A stretch of 64,000 nt of DNA from NCBI RefSeq assembly GCF_002157835.1, contig NZ_CP020809.1, positions 6,882,001-6,946,000 on the forward strand. Direction: 5' to 3'. Below are positions 35,561-43,706 of the stretch, one piece after another. Positions within the stretch are counted from its first letter, which is position 1. Every line of letters starts with the position of its first letter. Below the pieces are notes generated by a model. That model ran no database searches. It saw only the letters and a program-made list of their open reading frames with translations, and was not told where the DNA came from. This DNA is from Mycobacterium dioxanotrophicus. Lineage in GTDB: Bacteria > Actinomycetota > Actinomycetes > Mycobacteriales > Mycobacteriaceae. The translations under genes and the position numbers were made by a program.

Positions 35561-36367
35561 TCAGTGATTGTTGGGCTGATCGCCGGTCAGGGCGTCGGGG
35601 TGACGCACCAGGGCACGTCGGGCGTAGTAGGCGAAATTGGCTTGGCTGCGCTTGGGCCGCAGCGTCCAGTCGTGGGCTTCGCGGGCCAGTCGCGGGGGCA
35701 GCTCGGCGATGGTGCCCGCCGCCATGGCAGCCAGTTGCAGCTTCGCGGCCCGTTCGATCAGCATCGCGAGTGAGCAGGCTTCTTCGACGCTGGCGCCTGC
35801 GACGACATGGCCGTGGTGCGCGAGCAGGATGGCCTTCTTGTCTCCCAGTGCGGCACTGATGATCTCGCCCTCCTCGTTGCCCACCGGAACGCCGGGCCAG
35901 TCGGGCAGGAACGCACAGTCGTCGTACAGCGGAGCCATGTCCATCTGTGAAACCTGCAGGGGCACTTCGAGCATGGACAGCGCCGCCACGTGGAACGGGT
36001 GGGTGTGCACGATGCACTGCACGTCAGGGCGCGCCCGGTAGATCCATGAGTGAAACCGGTTGGCTGGGTTGGCCATCCCCTGTCCGTCCAGGACATTGAG
36101 ATCCTCGTCGACGAGCAGCAGGTTGGCATCGGTGATCTCGTCGAACCCGAGCCCGAGCTGCTGGGTGTAGTACGTCCCGGGCTTCTCGGCGCGCGCCGTG
36201 ATCTGGCCGGCCAGACCCGAGTCATGACCGGCGTCGAACAGCGCCCGGCAGGTCAACGCCAGTTTCTGGCGGGTCGTGAGCAGGGAGTCTTGGACGTGGC
36301 TCGACAGCGCGTCCAGCGCCCGTTGCATCAACACTTGTTTTGAATCACCAAGGGTGGTGGCAGTCAT
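35561..36367 (-). CDS. Class II aldolase/adducin-family protein
   Basis: A 268-residue zinc aldolase. Metal and active-site marks: the SGLAGQITARAE loop, CIVHTHPFHVAAL near residue 120 (His ligands), and ILLAHHGHVVAGAS near 200 (third His). Relatives act on L-fuculose or ribulose phosphates or on hydroxy-keto acids. ATG 36367 has a purine-rich GGAAAGGCGTTTGAG ahead. It is the first gene of an operon with the DHDPS-family gene, and its promoter region contains a 29-base perfect palindrome; together they look like a small sugar-acid or hydroxy-acid catabolic unit under the XRE-cupin regulator. Confidence 0.85.
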   Translation of the reverse strand: MTATTLGDSKQVLMQRALDALSSHVQDSLLTTRQKLALTCRALFDAGHDSGLAGQITARAEKPGTYYTQQLGLGFDEITDANLLLVDEDLNVLDGQGMANPANRFHSWIYRARPDVQCIVHTHPFHVAALSMLEVPLQVSQMDMAPLYDDCAFLPDWPGVPVGNEEGEIISAALGDKKAILLAHHGHVVAGASVEEACSLAMLIERAAKLQLAAMAAGTIAELPPRLAREAHDWTLRPKRSQANFAYYARRALVRHPDALTGDQPNNH

Positions 36368-36408
36368 CTCAAACGCCTTTCCGGAACTGTACGGACCGAC
36401 ACAAGAGC

Positions 36409-36437
36409 GACGATAGGACACATTGTGTCCTATCGTC
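36409..36437. promoter_or_regulatory. 29-bp perfect inverted repeat, operator of the aldolase operon
   Basis: Arms GACGATAGGACACA (36409-36422) and TGTGTCCTATCGTC (36424-36437) are exact reverse complements about one central base. It lies 42-70 bases ahead of the class II aldolase start and between it and the XRE-cupin gene. A partial copy of the same site, CGATCGGACAC-CGC-GTGTC, occurs at 37050-37068 before the regulator. No U-tract follows, so a terminator is unlikely. Confidence 0.85.
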
Positions 36438-36468
36438 AATAGTGTGTTTCCGCGGTTTCGGCTGCCGG

Positions 36469-37002
36469 TCAACCCTGCCGGGAGCGACCGAAGTCGGCCT
36501 GCGCGACCACCAACACTTCGCTGCGCACCGAACCCCGCTGACGAAGCTGGTGTGGCTGCGCAGCGTCGAAGTACGCGCAGTCCCCGGTGTCCAGCGTGAT
36601 GATCTGCTCGGCGTAGCGCAGCTCCACCGAGCCCGCGTGGACGAAGACCATCTCCTGGCCGACGTGGGCGGGGTGCGGATGCTCACTGAACTCGCGGGTC
36701 GGGTGAACGATGAAGGGCGACATCGCCTTCCCGAGCATGCCCGCGCCAACCGCATGGTAGCGGCCGGCCGGACGGTCCCCGGCGCGGTCCACCGACAACG
36801 TCGTCACCTCAGGGTCTTCGGAAAACAGCTGCGCCACATCGACGTCGAGGACACGCGCCACCTTCATCGCCACCGCGATCGACGGCGTGGACCGCTGCCG
36901 TTCGATCTTCGACAGGTAACTCTTGGTCAGCCCGGTCGCCTCGGCAAGTTCCTCAAGCGTCATCCCCCGTTGCTGACGCACTGAGCGCAGCAGAGCACTC
37001 AT
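36469..37002 (-). CDS. XRE-family regulator with C-terminal cupin domain
   Basis: A 177-residue protein. HTH_3 domain in residues 1-60 (MTLEELAEATGLTKSYLSKI and ERQRSTPSIAVAMKVARVLD), then a RmlC-like cupin from about 100 with EHPHPAHVGQEMVFVHAGSV and LDTGDCAYFDAAQPHQLRQR. Such proteins sense a small ligand in the cupin and repress catabolic genes. It lies upstream of the aldolase pair on the same strand; two similar operator sites, one before itself and one before the aldolases, suggest it regulates both. Confidence 0.9.
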   Translation of the reverse strand: MSALLRSVRQQRGMTLEELAEATGLTKSYLSKIERQRSTPSIAVAMKVARVLDVDVAQLFSEDPEVTTLSVDRAGDRPAGRYHAVGAGMLGKAMSPFIVHPTREFSEHPHPAHVGQEMVFVHAGSVELRYAEQIITLDTGDCAYFDAAQPHQLRQRGSVRSEVLVVAQADFGRSRQG

Positions 37003-37049
37003 CGCACCTCCCGCATTCCTCTCGACGCCAGCCGAGTTTACCCACTCAC

Positions 37050-37068
37050 CGATCGGACACCGCGTGTC
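37050..37068. promoter_or_regulatory. Second operator of the XRE-cupin regulator (autoregulatory)
   Basis: The sequence CGATCGGACAC, three bases CGC, then GTGTC matches the left half (CGATAGGACAC) and the spacing of the perfect palindrome at 36409-36437. It lies 48-66 bases before the regulator start codon. The right arm diverges after GTGTC, so it should be a weaker site. Confidence 0.65.
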
Positions 37069-37140
37069 ACGACAACACCGGACATCGACTACGGGATGTC
37101 AAGGGTCCGAAGTCAGCGCGTCCCGGCCAGGCTTGGCTAC

Positions 37141-37863
37141 ATGGAATTGGCGCAACACACGGCCCTGGTCACCGGCGGCACCGCAGGAATCGGCCTGGCG
37201 TCGGCACGCTTGCTGGCGCGCGCAGGCGCGTCGGTGGTGATCACCGGACGAGACCCGGTCCGCGGCGCGGCGGCCGCCGACGACATCGGGGCGGGAACAC
37301 GGTTCGCCCGAGCCGACATGTCGGACCTCGATTCGGTGAACGACCTTGTGCGGCAACTCGACAACGTGGACATCGTGGTCAACAACGCCGCGAGCTTCCC
37401 TGCCGCGCTGACCGTCGACCAGGCAGTCGCAGCCTTCGAGAAGACCTTTCACACCAATGTTCGCGGCTCGTACTTCCTGGCAGCGGGCCTGGTGCCGGGG
37501 ATGATCGAACGAGGCAGCGGCAGCATCGTCAACGTCACCACCATGGTCGCCACCAAAGGCGTGCCCGGCGCGTCGGCCTACAGTGCATCGAAGGCGGCAC
37601 TGGAATCACTGACCCGCACCTGGGCCGCGGAGTTCGGCCCGTACGGTGTCCGGGTCAACAGCGTCGCACCCGGACCCACCAAAACCGAAGGCGTCGAAGC
37701 GGAATGGGGCGACACCAACGAGGAACTCGGCCGCTCGCTGCCGTTGGGACGCACCGCGCGGCCCGAGGAGATCGCCGAGGCCGTGCTGTTTCTGGCATCG
37801 CCACGGTCCAGCTTCATCACCGGGTCCACATTGCACGTCGACGGTGGCGGCAGCGCCATCTGA
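37141..37863 (+). CDS. Short-chain dehydrogenase/reductase (SDR)
   Basis: A 240-residue classical SDR. TGxxxGIG motif as TALVTGGTAGIGLASARLLA, NNAAS near residue 80, catalytic Ser in IVNVTTMVATKGVPGASAYS with YSASKAALE (Tyr and Lys) near 144-148, and PGPTKTEGV after it. Cofactor is probably NAD(P)H; substrate unknown. ATG 37141 starts the conserved region; the upstream extension to 37096 lacks support. Divergent from the XRE-cupin gene and may be its target too; followed by a broken gene 20 bases on. Confidence 0.85.
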   Translation: MELAQHTALVTGGTAGIGLASARLLARAGASVVITGRDPVRGAAAADDIGAGTRFARADMSDLDSVNDLVRQLDNVDIVVNNAASFPAALTVDQAVAAFEKTFHTNVRGSYFLAAGLVPGMIERGSGSIVNVTTMVATKGVPGASAYSASKAALESLTRTWAAEFGPYGVRVNSVAPGPTKTEGVEAEWGDTNEELGRSLPLGRTARPEEIAEAVLFLASPRSSFITGSTLHVDGGGSAI

Positions 37864-37882
37864 CCGTCGAGGAGACGAAGCC

Positions 37883-38426
37883 GTGTCGAAGATCCTGCTG
37901 CAGACCACCATTCCGGCGAACCGTGATGACTGGGACATCAGCCGCTTCTCTTTGTTGGCTGCCGAATTGCGCGCGGCGGGTCATGACGTGGTGGCCCGCA
38001 ACCGGGCCTGCCACTGCGATGACCCGGTGCTGAGTCAACTCGACGAGTACGGCTTCGATCAACTCTGGCTGCTGGCCGAACTACCATTCCGGCGCCAATG
38101 GCGACTACCAGCCGGTGTTCGTCGACGGGTCGGTGCACGAGCTGCTGCGCACGAGGCAGACCGCTAGCGGCCGCATCGAGTGGTTCCCCGCACACCCACA
38201 CGAGGGTCTGGTGACGGTCGACGGTCCGTACACGACCGTGCTCGCTCAGGGGCGCAGCACGTCCAGCGGGCGGCGGTTCAACCTCGCCGTGCTGATCGAC
38301 GGCGAGCGCACCCCGGACGGCAGGCGGCTCGGGCGGGCATTGGCGGAGTCGACGTTTCACCACTTCGCCGACCATCGCGGCCTGGCTGGCGCCGGCGGGC
38401 GCGCCGGGGTAGTACAGCGCAACTGA
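37883..38426 (+). pseudogene. Broken hypothetical gene with frameshift and probable internal deletion
   Basis: From GTG 37883 (after GGAGACGAAGCC) the frame gives SKILLQTTIPANRDDWDISR then FSLLAAELRAAGHDVVARNR and LDEYGFDQLWLLAEL. The coherent protein sequence then jumps to another frame near 38090 (YHSGANGDYQPVFVDGSVHE, WFPAHPHEGLVTVDGPY, RFNLAVLIDGERTPDG, ESTFHHFADHRGLAG) up to 38426, while the first frame continues as nonsense to 38167. The join is abrupt and I believe intact relatives are longer in the middle, so a deletion plus frameshift is likely. Function unknown; it follows the SDR gene closely. Confidence 0.7.
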
Positions 38427-38448
38427 GCCGAGCTGCGCGAAGTAGCGA

Positions 38449-38928
38449 CTATTCCTCAACCAGCTTCTCCAGGAGCGGTGTCAGTCTGAAGTCGACGAGT
38501 TTGCGCATGACCAGTGAGGTGGTGGTCTGTTCAACGCCGTCTATGCCGAGTATCCGGCCGGCGACCCGGTAGAGATCGTCGGCCTCGCGGGCCACCACGT
38601 GGATCAGAAGATCGGTTGCACCGGCGAGCCCCTGTACTTCGACGACCTCCGGAACCTGCTCAAGTTCTCGAGCGATGGCAGCGAGCTTGCGCTGCGTGAC
38701 GCGGGTCAGGATGAACGCGGTCAACGGGTAACCCAGGGTGGCTGGGTCGACGCGCCGTTCGAACGAGCGGAGGACGCCGAGCCGTTCCAATTTGTTGATG
38801 CGCGCCTGGACGGTGTTTCGCGAGAGCCGCGTCTTGTCGGCCAATGCGATCACGGTGGCCCGAGGATCGTCGTTGAGCGCCTTGAGGATCCGCGCGTCCA
38901 GGGCGTCAACTCTGGTTTCCGTGGTCAA
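38449..38928 (-). CDS. Lrp/AsnC-family transcriptional regulator
   Basis: A 159-residue regulator. HTH: LDARILKALNDDPRATVIAL and ADKTRLSRNTVQARINKLER, then the RAM ligand-binding domain (LTAFILTRVTQRKLAAIARE; VVEVQGLAGATDLLIHVVAR). TTG 38928 has GGAGG eight bases ahead; the frame is open further upstream. It is divergent from the 2-oxoacid dehydrogenase E1 gene across a 268-base gap, which is the same arrangement as BkdR-type regulators that control branched-chain keto-acid dehydrogenases, so it probably senses an amino or keto acid for that operon. Confidence 0.85.
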   Translation of the reverse strand: MTTETRVDALDARILKALNDDPRATVIALADKTRLSRNTVQARINKLERLGVLRSFERRVDPATLGYPLTAFILTRVTQRKLAAIARELEQVPEVVEVQGLAGATDLLIHVVAREADDLYRVAGRILGIDGVEQTTTSLVMRKLVDFRLTPLLEKLVEE

Positions 38929-39196
38929 AATGACAACCTCCAGCCATCTGCCGTCAGACCGTGTCAGCAAAATGCTCAGTCAATCGGATCGAACTTGTTC
39001 AAAGTGTAGTTGGATGCTCGACTTGATAGTGAGTTCTGCACCCCTTGGAGCTCCGACGGCCGTCTCACCGCGGTCGGCAGCGGCTGTGCTCGCACCCGAG
39101 CCCGCTTGCCGCGACGCGTCGTCGCCGTGCTCACGATCTGAGCACCGACGCAGACCGGTTGAACGATCTGGAACTCCCACGCTAAGGAAGCCACTG

Positions 39197-41548
39197 ATGG
39201 ACCGCACGCAATCAGTCGATACCCGGGCTCGTGGCATCGACCCGTCATTCGATGCTGCCCTCCGCGAAGTCGAGGACCGCGTTCTATGGCTGTCGACGTC
39301 GATCATCCACCACGCCAATCGTGTTCGGCCCAATCCCACAGGCCTGAAGGTGGGAGGGCATCAGGCGTCGTGCGCCTCGATGACCTCGATCATGACGTCA
39401 CTGTGGTTTGAACAGCTTCAACCAGGCGATCGGGTTTCGGTGAAGCCGCATGCCTCGCCCGTACTGCACAGCATCAACTATCTGCTGGGCGAACTCGATC
39501 AGAAGTACCTGACCACTTTGCGTGAGTTCGGTGGTCTGCAGTCCTACCCGAGCCGATCGAAAGACCCTGACCCCGTCGACTATTCGACAGGATCGGTGGG
39601 TATTGGGGCGACCGCGCCAATCTGGGCCACGATCGCCCGCCGCTACGTCGGTGCGCAGATCGGCGCCGCAGGAAAAGGTCGGCAGTACTCGCTGGTGGGC
39701 GACGCCGAACTCGACGAGGGGGCGGTCTGGGAAGCCATCCTGGACAACTCCGTCGCCGAGCTCGGCGAGATCGTCTGGATTGTCGACCTCAACCGCCAGT
39801 CACTCGACCGCGTCGTGCCGAACATCGCGGCCGGACGGCTGGAGGCGATGTTCTCGGCCGCCGGATGGCAAGTGATCACCGTGAAGTTCGGCGCTCAGCT
39901 TGAGTCTTTGTTTGAACGCAGCGGTGGGGCAGCGCTGCGCGCCCGAATCCTCGATATGCCCAATCCCGAGTATCAGCGTCTGCTGCGTTGCTCAGCCGAA
40001 GAGCTACGGGAGAGGCTGCCTGGCAAGGGAATAGCAGCCGACGCGATCTCGACGCTGATCCGCGACCTCGATGAGAACGCGTTGCTGGCCGCGATCCGCA
40101 ATCTGGGTGGTCACGACCTCGCCGCACTGCGCGCGGCCTACGCCCAAATCGATGACACCCGTCCGACGGTGATCATCGCCTACACCATCAAAGGTCACCG
40201 ACTGCCCACCCAGGGCCATCCCCAGAACCATTCGTCACTGCTCACAAACGAGCAGTACGACCAGCTCGCCACGGAACTCGGTATGGACCCGACCAATCCG
40301 TGGCAGCGTTTCGAGATCGACAGCGCAGCCGGCGAACTGTGCGCCCAGACTGCCCAGCGACTGCGGCGCGACCCGGTGACATTGTCGACTCCCCCTGCCG
40401 TTCCGGTCGACACTGGTCGCACCCCCTCGGGCACGTCGTCCACCCAGGCGGCCCTGGGCCGGGTCCTGCTCGACCTGAGCCGTCAAGCTCCGGGCGCGGC
40501 CAAACGTGTGGTGACCGTGAGCCCCGACGTCAGCTCGACGACCAACCTGGCAGGTTGGCTCAACAAGGTTGGCGTGTGGTCACCCGATGAACGTCGGAAC
40601 TGGTTTGACGACGACCCCGAGACGATCATGCACTGGCGGGAGAGACCGACCGGACAGCACATGGAACTCGGCATCGCCGAGACCAATCTCGTCGGCCTCA
40701 TCGGTGAACTCGGCGCAACGTGGAGCCGGTGGGGCGAGTCTCTCTTTCCGATCGGGGTGGTCTACGACCCGTTCGTGGAGCGTGCCTTGGAGCCGTGGTC
40801 CTACGGTATATACGCAGGCGGACAGTCGATTCTGGTCGGGACGCCATCCGGTGTGTCCCTCGCGGCCGAGGGCGGCGCGCATCAGTCCATCAAGACACCG
40901 TCGATCGGCCTTGAGCAACCCGGCTGCATCAGCTACGAGCCGGCATTTGCCATCGATGTCGAATGGACACTGCTGTCATGCATCGGGCGGCTGGGGCGCC
41001 CGGATGGCTCGTCGTCGTATGTGCGGCTGTCCACCCGGCCTGTCGACCAAACGCTGGCGTCGGTGCCCGACGACGGTGCCGCCCGCGAACGTCGGAGAAA
41101 GCACGTGGTCGCCGGTGCGTACCTGCTGCGACGAGTCGGTGGCATACCGCAGGTCACTCTGGTCGGGATGGGAGCGATGATCACCGAAGCCCTGCAGGCC
41201 GCGGATCGGCTGGCCGAGCAGAGCATCGGTGCCGACGTCGTCTGCGTGACCAGCCCGGGCCTGTTGTTCGACGCATTGCAGGCTCGCCGAGGGCTTTCCA
41301 AGAGCCCCTCCTGGATCCTCGACCAGATCTTCCCGGCCGATCGCGCCGCCCCCATGGTGACGGTGCTCGACGGACATCCACATACGTTGGCCTTTCTGAC
41401 CGGCATCAACAACGTGGCGGGAGCCGCACTGGGAGTGAGCCGGTTCGGGCAGGTCGGCTCGCTCGACGATGTCTATCGGTATCACGGCATCGACACAGAC
41501 AGCATTGTCAGCGCGGCGCTCGACCTGGCCGAACGGAGCGTGAAATGA
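39197..41548 (+). CDS. Homodimeric-type 2-oxoacid dehydrogenase E1 (AceE-like), thiamine-diphosphate enzyme
   Basis: A 783-residue transketolase-like E1 that decarboxylates a 2-oxo acid and passes the acyl group to the lipoyl domain of E2. Seen: HHANRVRPNPTGLKVGGHQA near the N-terminus, the ThDP motif LVGDAELDEGAVWEAILDNS with DLNRQSLDR near residue 170-200, the AceE-type YTIKGHRLPTQGHPQNHSSL, and the second half with TVSPDVSSTTNLAGWLN and HMELGIAETNLVGLIGELGA. It is about 100-140 residues shorter than true AceE, so substrate is probably not plain pyruvate. AAGGAAG precedes ATG 39197; the open frame upstream is not used. Stop overlaps the E2 start (ATGA). Confidence 0.87.
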   Translation: MDRTQSVDTRARGIDPSFDAALREVEDRVLWLSTSIIHHANRVRPNPTGLKVGGHQASCASMTSIMTSLWFEQLQPGDRVSVKPHASPVLHSINYLLGELDQKYLTTLREFGGLQSYPSRSKDPDPVDYSTGSVGIGATAPIWATIARRYVGAQIGAAGKGRQYSLVGDAELDEGAVWEAILDNSVAELGEIVWIVDLNRQSLDRVVPNIAAGRLEAMFSAAGWQVITVKFGAQLESLFERSGGAALRARILDMPNPEYQRLLRCSAEELRERLPGKGIAADAISTLIRDLDENALLAAIRNLGGHDLAALRAAYAQIDDTRPTVIIAYTIKGHRLPTQGHPQNHSSLLTNEQYDQLATELGMDPTNPWQRFEIDSAAGELCAQTAQRLRRDPVTLSTPPAVPVDTGRTPSGTSSTQAALGRVLLDLSRQAPGAAKRVVTVSPDVSSTTNLAGWLNKVGVWSPDERRNWFDDDPETIMHWRERPTGQHMELGIAETNLVGLIGELGATWSRWGESLFPIGVVYDPFVERALEPWSYGIYAGGQSILVGTPSGVSLAAEGGAHQSIKTPSIGLEQPGCISYEPAFAIDVEWTLLSCIGRLGRPDGSSSYVRLSTRPVDQTLASVPDDGAARERRRKHVVAGAYLLRRVGGIPQVTLVGMGAMITEALQAADRLAEQSIGADVVCVTSPGLLFDALQARRGLSKSPSWILDQIFPADRAAPMVTVLDGHPHTLAFLTGINNVAGAALGVSRFGQVGSLDDVYRYHGIDTDSIVSAALDLAERSVK

Positions 41549-42612
41549 CTTCCGCCACAAGTATTACCAACGTGGAGTTGCCTTTCCTTGGCGAGGCTGT
41601 CACCGAGGCGACCATCACCCGGTGGCTCAAAGCAGTAGGCGATGAAGTCCAGCATGATGAACCCCTGCTCGAGGTTGCCACCGACAAGGTCGATACCGAA
41701 GTCTGCTCTCCCGCAGCCGGGATCGTGGCTCAGATCATCGAGCCGGAGGACGCCGTGGTCGAGATAGGCGCGATCATCGCGGTGATCACCACTGCCGACG
41801 CGGCGGCCGCCGACGATACGGCCTATGAGCAAGAGAGCGTTCCGAAGGTCACCGAACCTGAACCGAAACCGGAACCCGAACCTGCCGAAACAGCAACGGA
41901 GCGAGTCGAGAAGCTCTCGCGGATCCGGCGCACAATTGCGCAGCGGATGCTGACATCACTACAGACATCGGCGCAGTTGACGACGGTGGTCGAAGTCGAC
42001 CTGACCAGTATCGCGGTGGTGCGCAACCGCAACAAGTCGGAATTCGAGGCCCGGACCGGCCAGAAGCTGTCCTACCTGCCGTTTGTCGTCGGCGCCGCCG
42101 TGGAAAGCCTTACGGCACACCCGGTGATCAACTCTTCGCTGAACGCCGACTGCACCGAGGTCACCTATCACAGTGCGGTCCATCTGGGTGTTGCCGTGGA
42201 CAGCGACAAGGGCTTGATGGTGCCGGTGATCCGCGACGCCCAGTCAATGACGTTGGCCGGCTTGGCAACAGCCATCGCGGTATCAGCCCTGGCGGTGAGA
42301 TCGGGGACGGTACGGCCTGACGATCTGTCGGGAGGAACTTTCACGATCACCAACACCGGAAGCCGCGGCGCGCTGTTCGACACCCCGATCATCAATCAAC
42401 CCCAATCAGCCATCCTGGGCGTCGGCACGGTGGTCGAACGACTGGTTCCTGAACGCGACGAGCTTGGCAACCTCCTGGTGAAGACCAGTTCGATGGCCTA
42501 CCTGTCGTTGTCTTACGACCATCGGATCATCGACGGCGCCGACGCCGCACGCTATCTCGGCACAGTGCGCCATAGCTTGGAGCGCGGTTTCGACGATGCG
42601 GACCTTCGATGA
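41545..42612 (+). CDS. Dihydrolipoamide acyltransferase (E2) lacking the E3-binding domain
   Basis: A 355-residue E2. Residues 1-85 are a lipoyl domain (EPLLEVATDKVDTEVCSPAA, Lys of DKVD lipoylated), followed by a Pro/Glu-rich linker (EPEPKPEPEPAE) and directly by the catalytic domain from about 115 (EKLSRIRRTIAQRMLTSLQT) to the active-site SYDHRIIDGADAARYL (His and Asp). The usual 35-residue peripheral subunit-binding domain between linker and catalytic domain is missing. Coupled to E1 before and to a DUF3263-like gene after by ATGA overlaps. No E3 gene is in the window. Confidence 0.88.
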   Translation: MTSATSITNVELPFLGEAVTEATITRWLKAVGDEVQHDEPLLEVATDKVDTEVCSPAAGIVAQIIEPEDAVVEIGAIIAVITTADAAAADDTAYEQESVPKVTEPEPKPEPEPAETATERVEKLSRIRRTIAQRMLTSLQTSAQLTTVVEVDLTSIAVVRNRNKSEFEARTGQKLSYLPFVVGAAVESLTAHPVINSSLNADCTEVTYHSAVHLGVAVDSDKGLMVPVIRDAQSMTLAGLATAIAVSALAVRSGTVRPDDLSGGTFTITNTGSRGALFDTPIINQPQSAILGVGTVVERLVPERDELGNLLVKTSSMAYLSLSYDHRIIDGADAARYLGTVRHSLERGFDDADLR

Positions 42613-42932
42613 TCACCGAACGCCCAAAGTCGGGCTCACCAGCGCCAACACCGACAACTTTCAACTCGCACAAGATTATTGAAGACGATCGTATGGTCGA
42701 CTTCGTGGCTCGGTGGGGACCGTTCGATCACGGCGACGAGTACATCTTGCCGGAGTTCGGCATAGCGCCGTCGATCTTCTATCGTCGAGTGCTGGCGCTC
42801 GTCCAAGACACACCATTCCCAGCGATGGGCGAATCGGATCGACAACGTGTGATCGGGTACTGCTTGGCCAAACTCGCCGCTCTCAGCCTTCCCGATCAAC
42901 CTCGTGCCGCCAGTCGCCCGCTCAACTCCTGA
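42609..42932 (+). CDS. DUF3263-like small protein
   Basis: A 107-residue protein. The central part MVDFVARWGPFDHGDEYILP then EFGIAPSIFYRRVLALVQDT resembles the mycobacterial DUF3263 pattern (short helical DNA-binding-like fold with a TRYYxxL core), preceded by a disordered Pro/Thr/Ser N-terminus. It overlaps the E2 stop by four bases, so it is made together with the E1/E2 enzyme. Function unknown; assignment to DUF3263 is by eye and should be checked. Confidence 0.6.
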   Translation: MITERPKSGSPAPTPTTFNSHKIIEDDRMVDFVARWGPFDHGDEYILPEFGIAPSIFYRRVLALVQDTPFPAMGESDRQRVIGYCLAKLAALSLPDQPRAASRPLNS

Positions 42933-42941
42933 CTGAGCCCC

Positions 42942-43706
42942 GTGGTACGAGAGGCCGCATACGTGCTCAACACCATCGCCCGCACCGGGAAGGTGCTCGA
43001 TCTATTCACGGCTGACAGACCTGAGTGGGGAGTGACGGCGGTTGCGGCGCAGCTGCAGCTGCCAAAGTCGACGACCTTCGACATCATGGCCAGTCTCGCG
43101 GCGATCGGCCTACTACAACAGGCTTCAGGTGACCGCTATCGACTCGGCTGGCGCGTTCTACTCATCAGTCGTCGGCTCATGAGTTCCAGCTGCTTTGACG
43201 CCAACACGAATCGCTGCGTGGTGGCGCTGGCCCACCGGCTCTCGGCCGTGGTCACAGTCGGCGCCTGGGACGGCCAAGGCGTCGTCTGTATCACCAGCGC
43301 GTCACCGGACAGATCTCAGCCGATAGTCACTGATGGACTTCACATCTCCGGTCACACTTCAGCACTCGGGAAGCTGCTCATGGCGCAGCTACCGTGGCAG
43401 GCGGTAGAGGAACTCATAGACCGAAACGGATTGCCGAGATTCACGGAGAACTCCGTGGTTGACGTGAATGACCTACGTGCGCAGCTCATCTCCGCCCAAC
43501 GCGACGACGTCGCCATAGAGCACGGTGAAACTTATCCGGACCAGTCATGCATTGCGGTGGGCATCCATCAACGCGACCGCCGGGCGATCGCGGCATTATC
43601 GATCAGTGCGCCTACGGAACGACTTATGAACCGTAGGGAAGCGTACTTCCGCATCGCCCGGCGGACCGCGCGTAGCCTCGTTCAGAACGAGGTTCCGTCG
43701 CGCTGA
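42942..43706 (+). CDS. IclR-family transcriptional regulator
   Basis: A 254-residue regulator. The winged helix-turn-helix is VLNTIARTGKVLDLFTADRP then GVTAVAAQLQLPKSTTFDIM; the IclR effector domain follows (VTDGLHISGHTSALGKLLMA; YPDQSCIAVGIHQRDRRAIA). GTG start nine bases after the DUF3263-like gene, so it belongs to the same transcript as the E1/E2 genes. It may control this operon or the flavin monooxygenase cluster downstream, which also needs a pathway regulator. Confidence 0.87.
   Translation: MVREAAYVLNTIARTGKVLDLFTADRPEWGVTAVAAQLQLPKSTTFDIMASLAAIGLLQQASGDRYRLGWRVLLISRRLMSSSCFDANTNRCVVALAHRLSAVVTVGAWDGQGVVCITSASPDRSQPIVTDGLHISGHTSALGKLLMAQLPWQAVEELIDRNGLPRFTENSVVDVNDLRAQLISAQRDDVAIEHGETYPDQSCIAVGIHQRDRRAIAALSISAPTERLMNRREAYFRIARRTARSLVQNEVPSR

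Noticed and set aside
38985..39005. GAACTTGTTC (38991-39000) as an AsnC operator between AsnC and E1 genes
   Set aside because: Arms of only four bases; too weak to report as a site.
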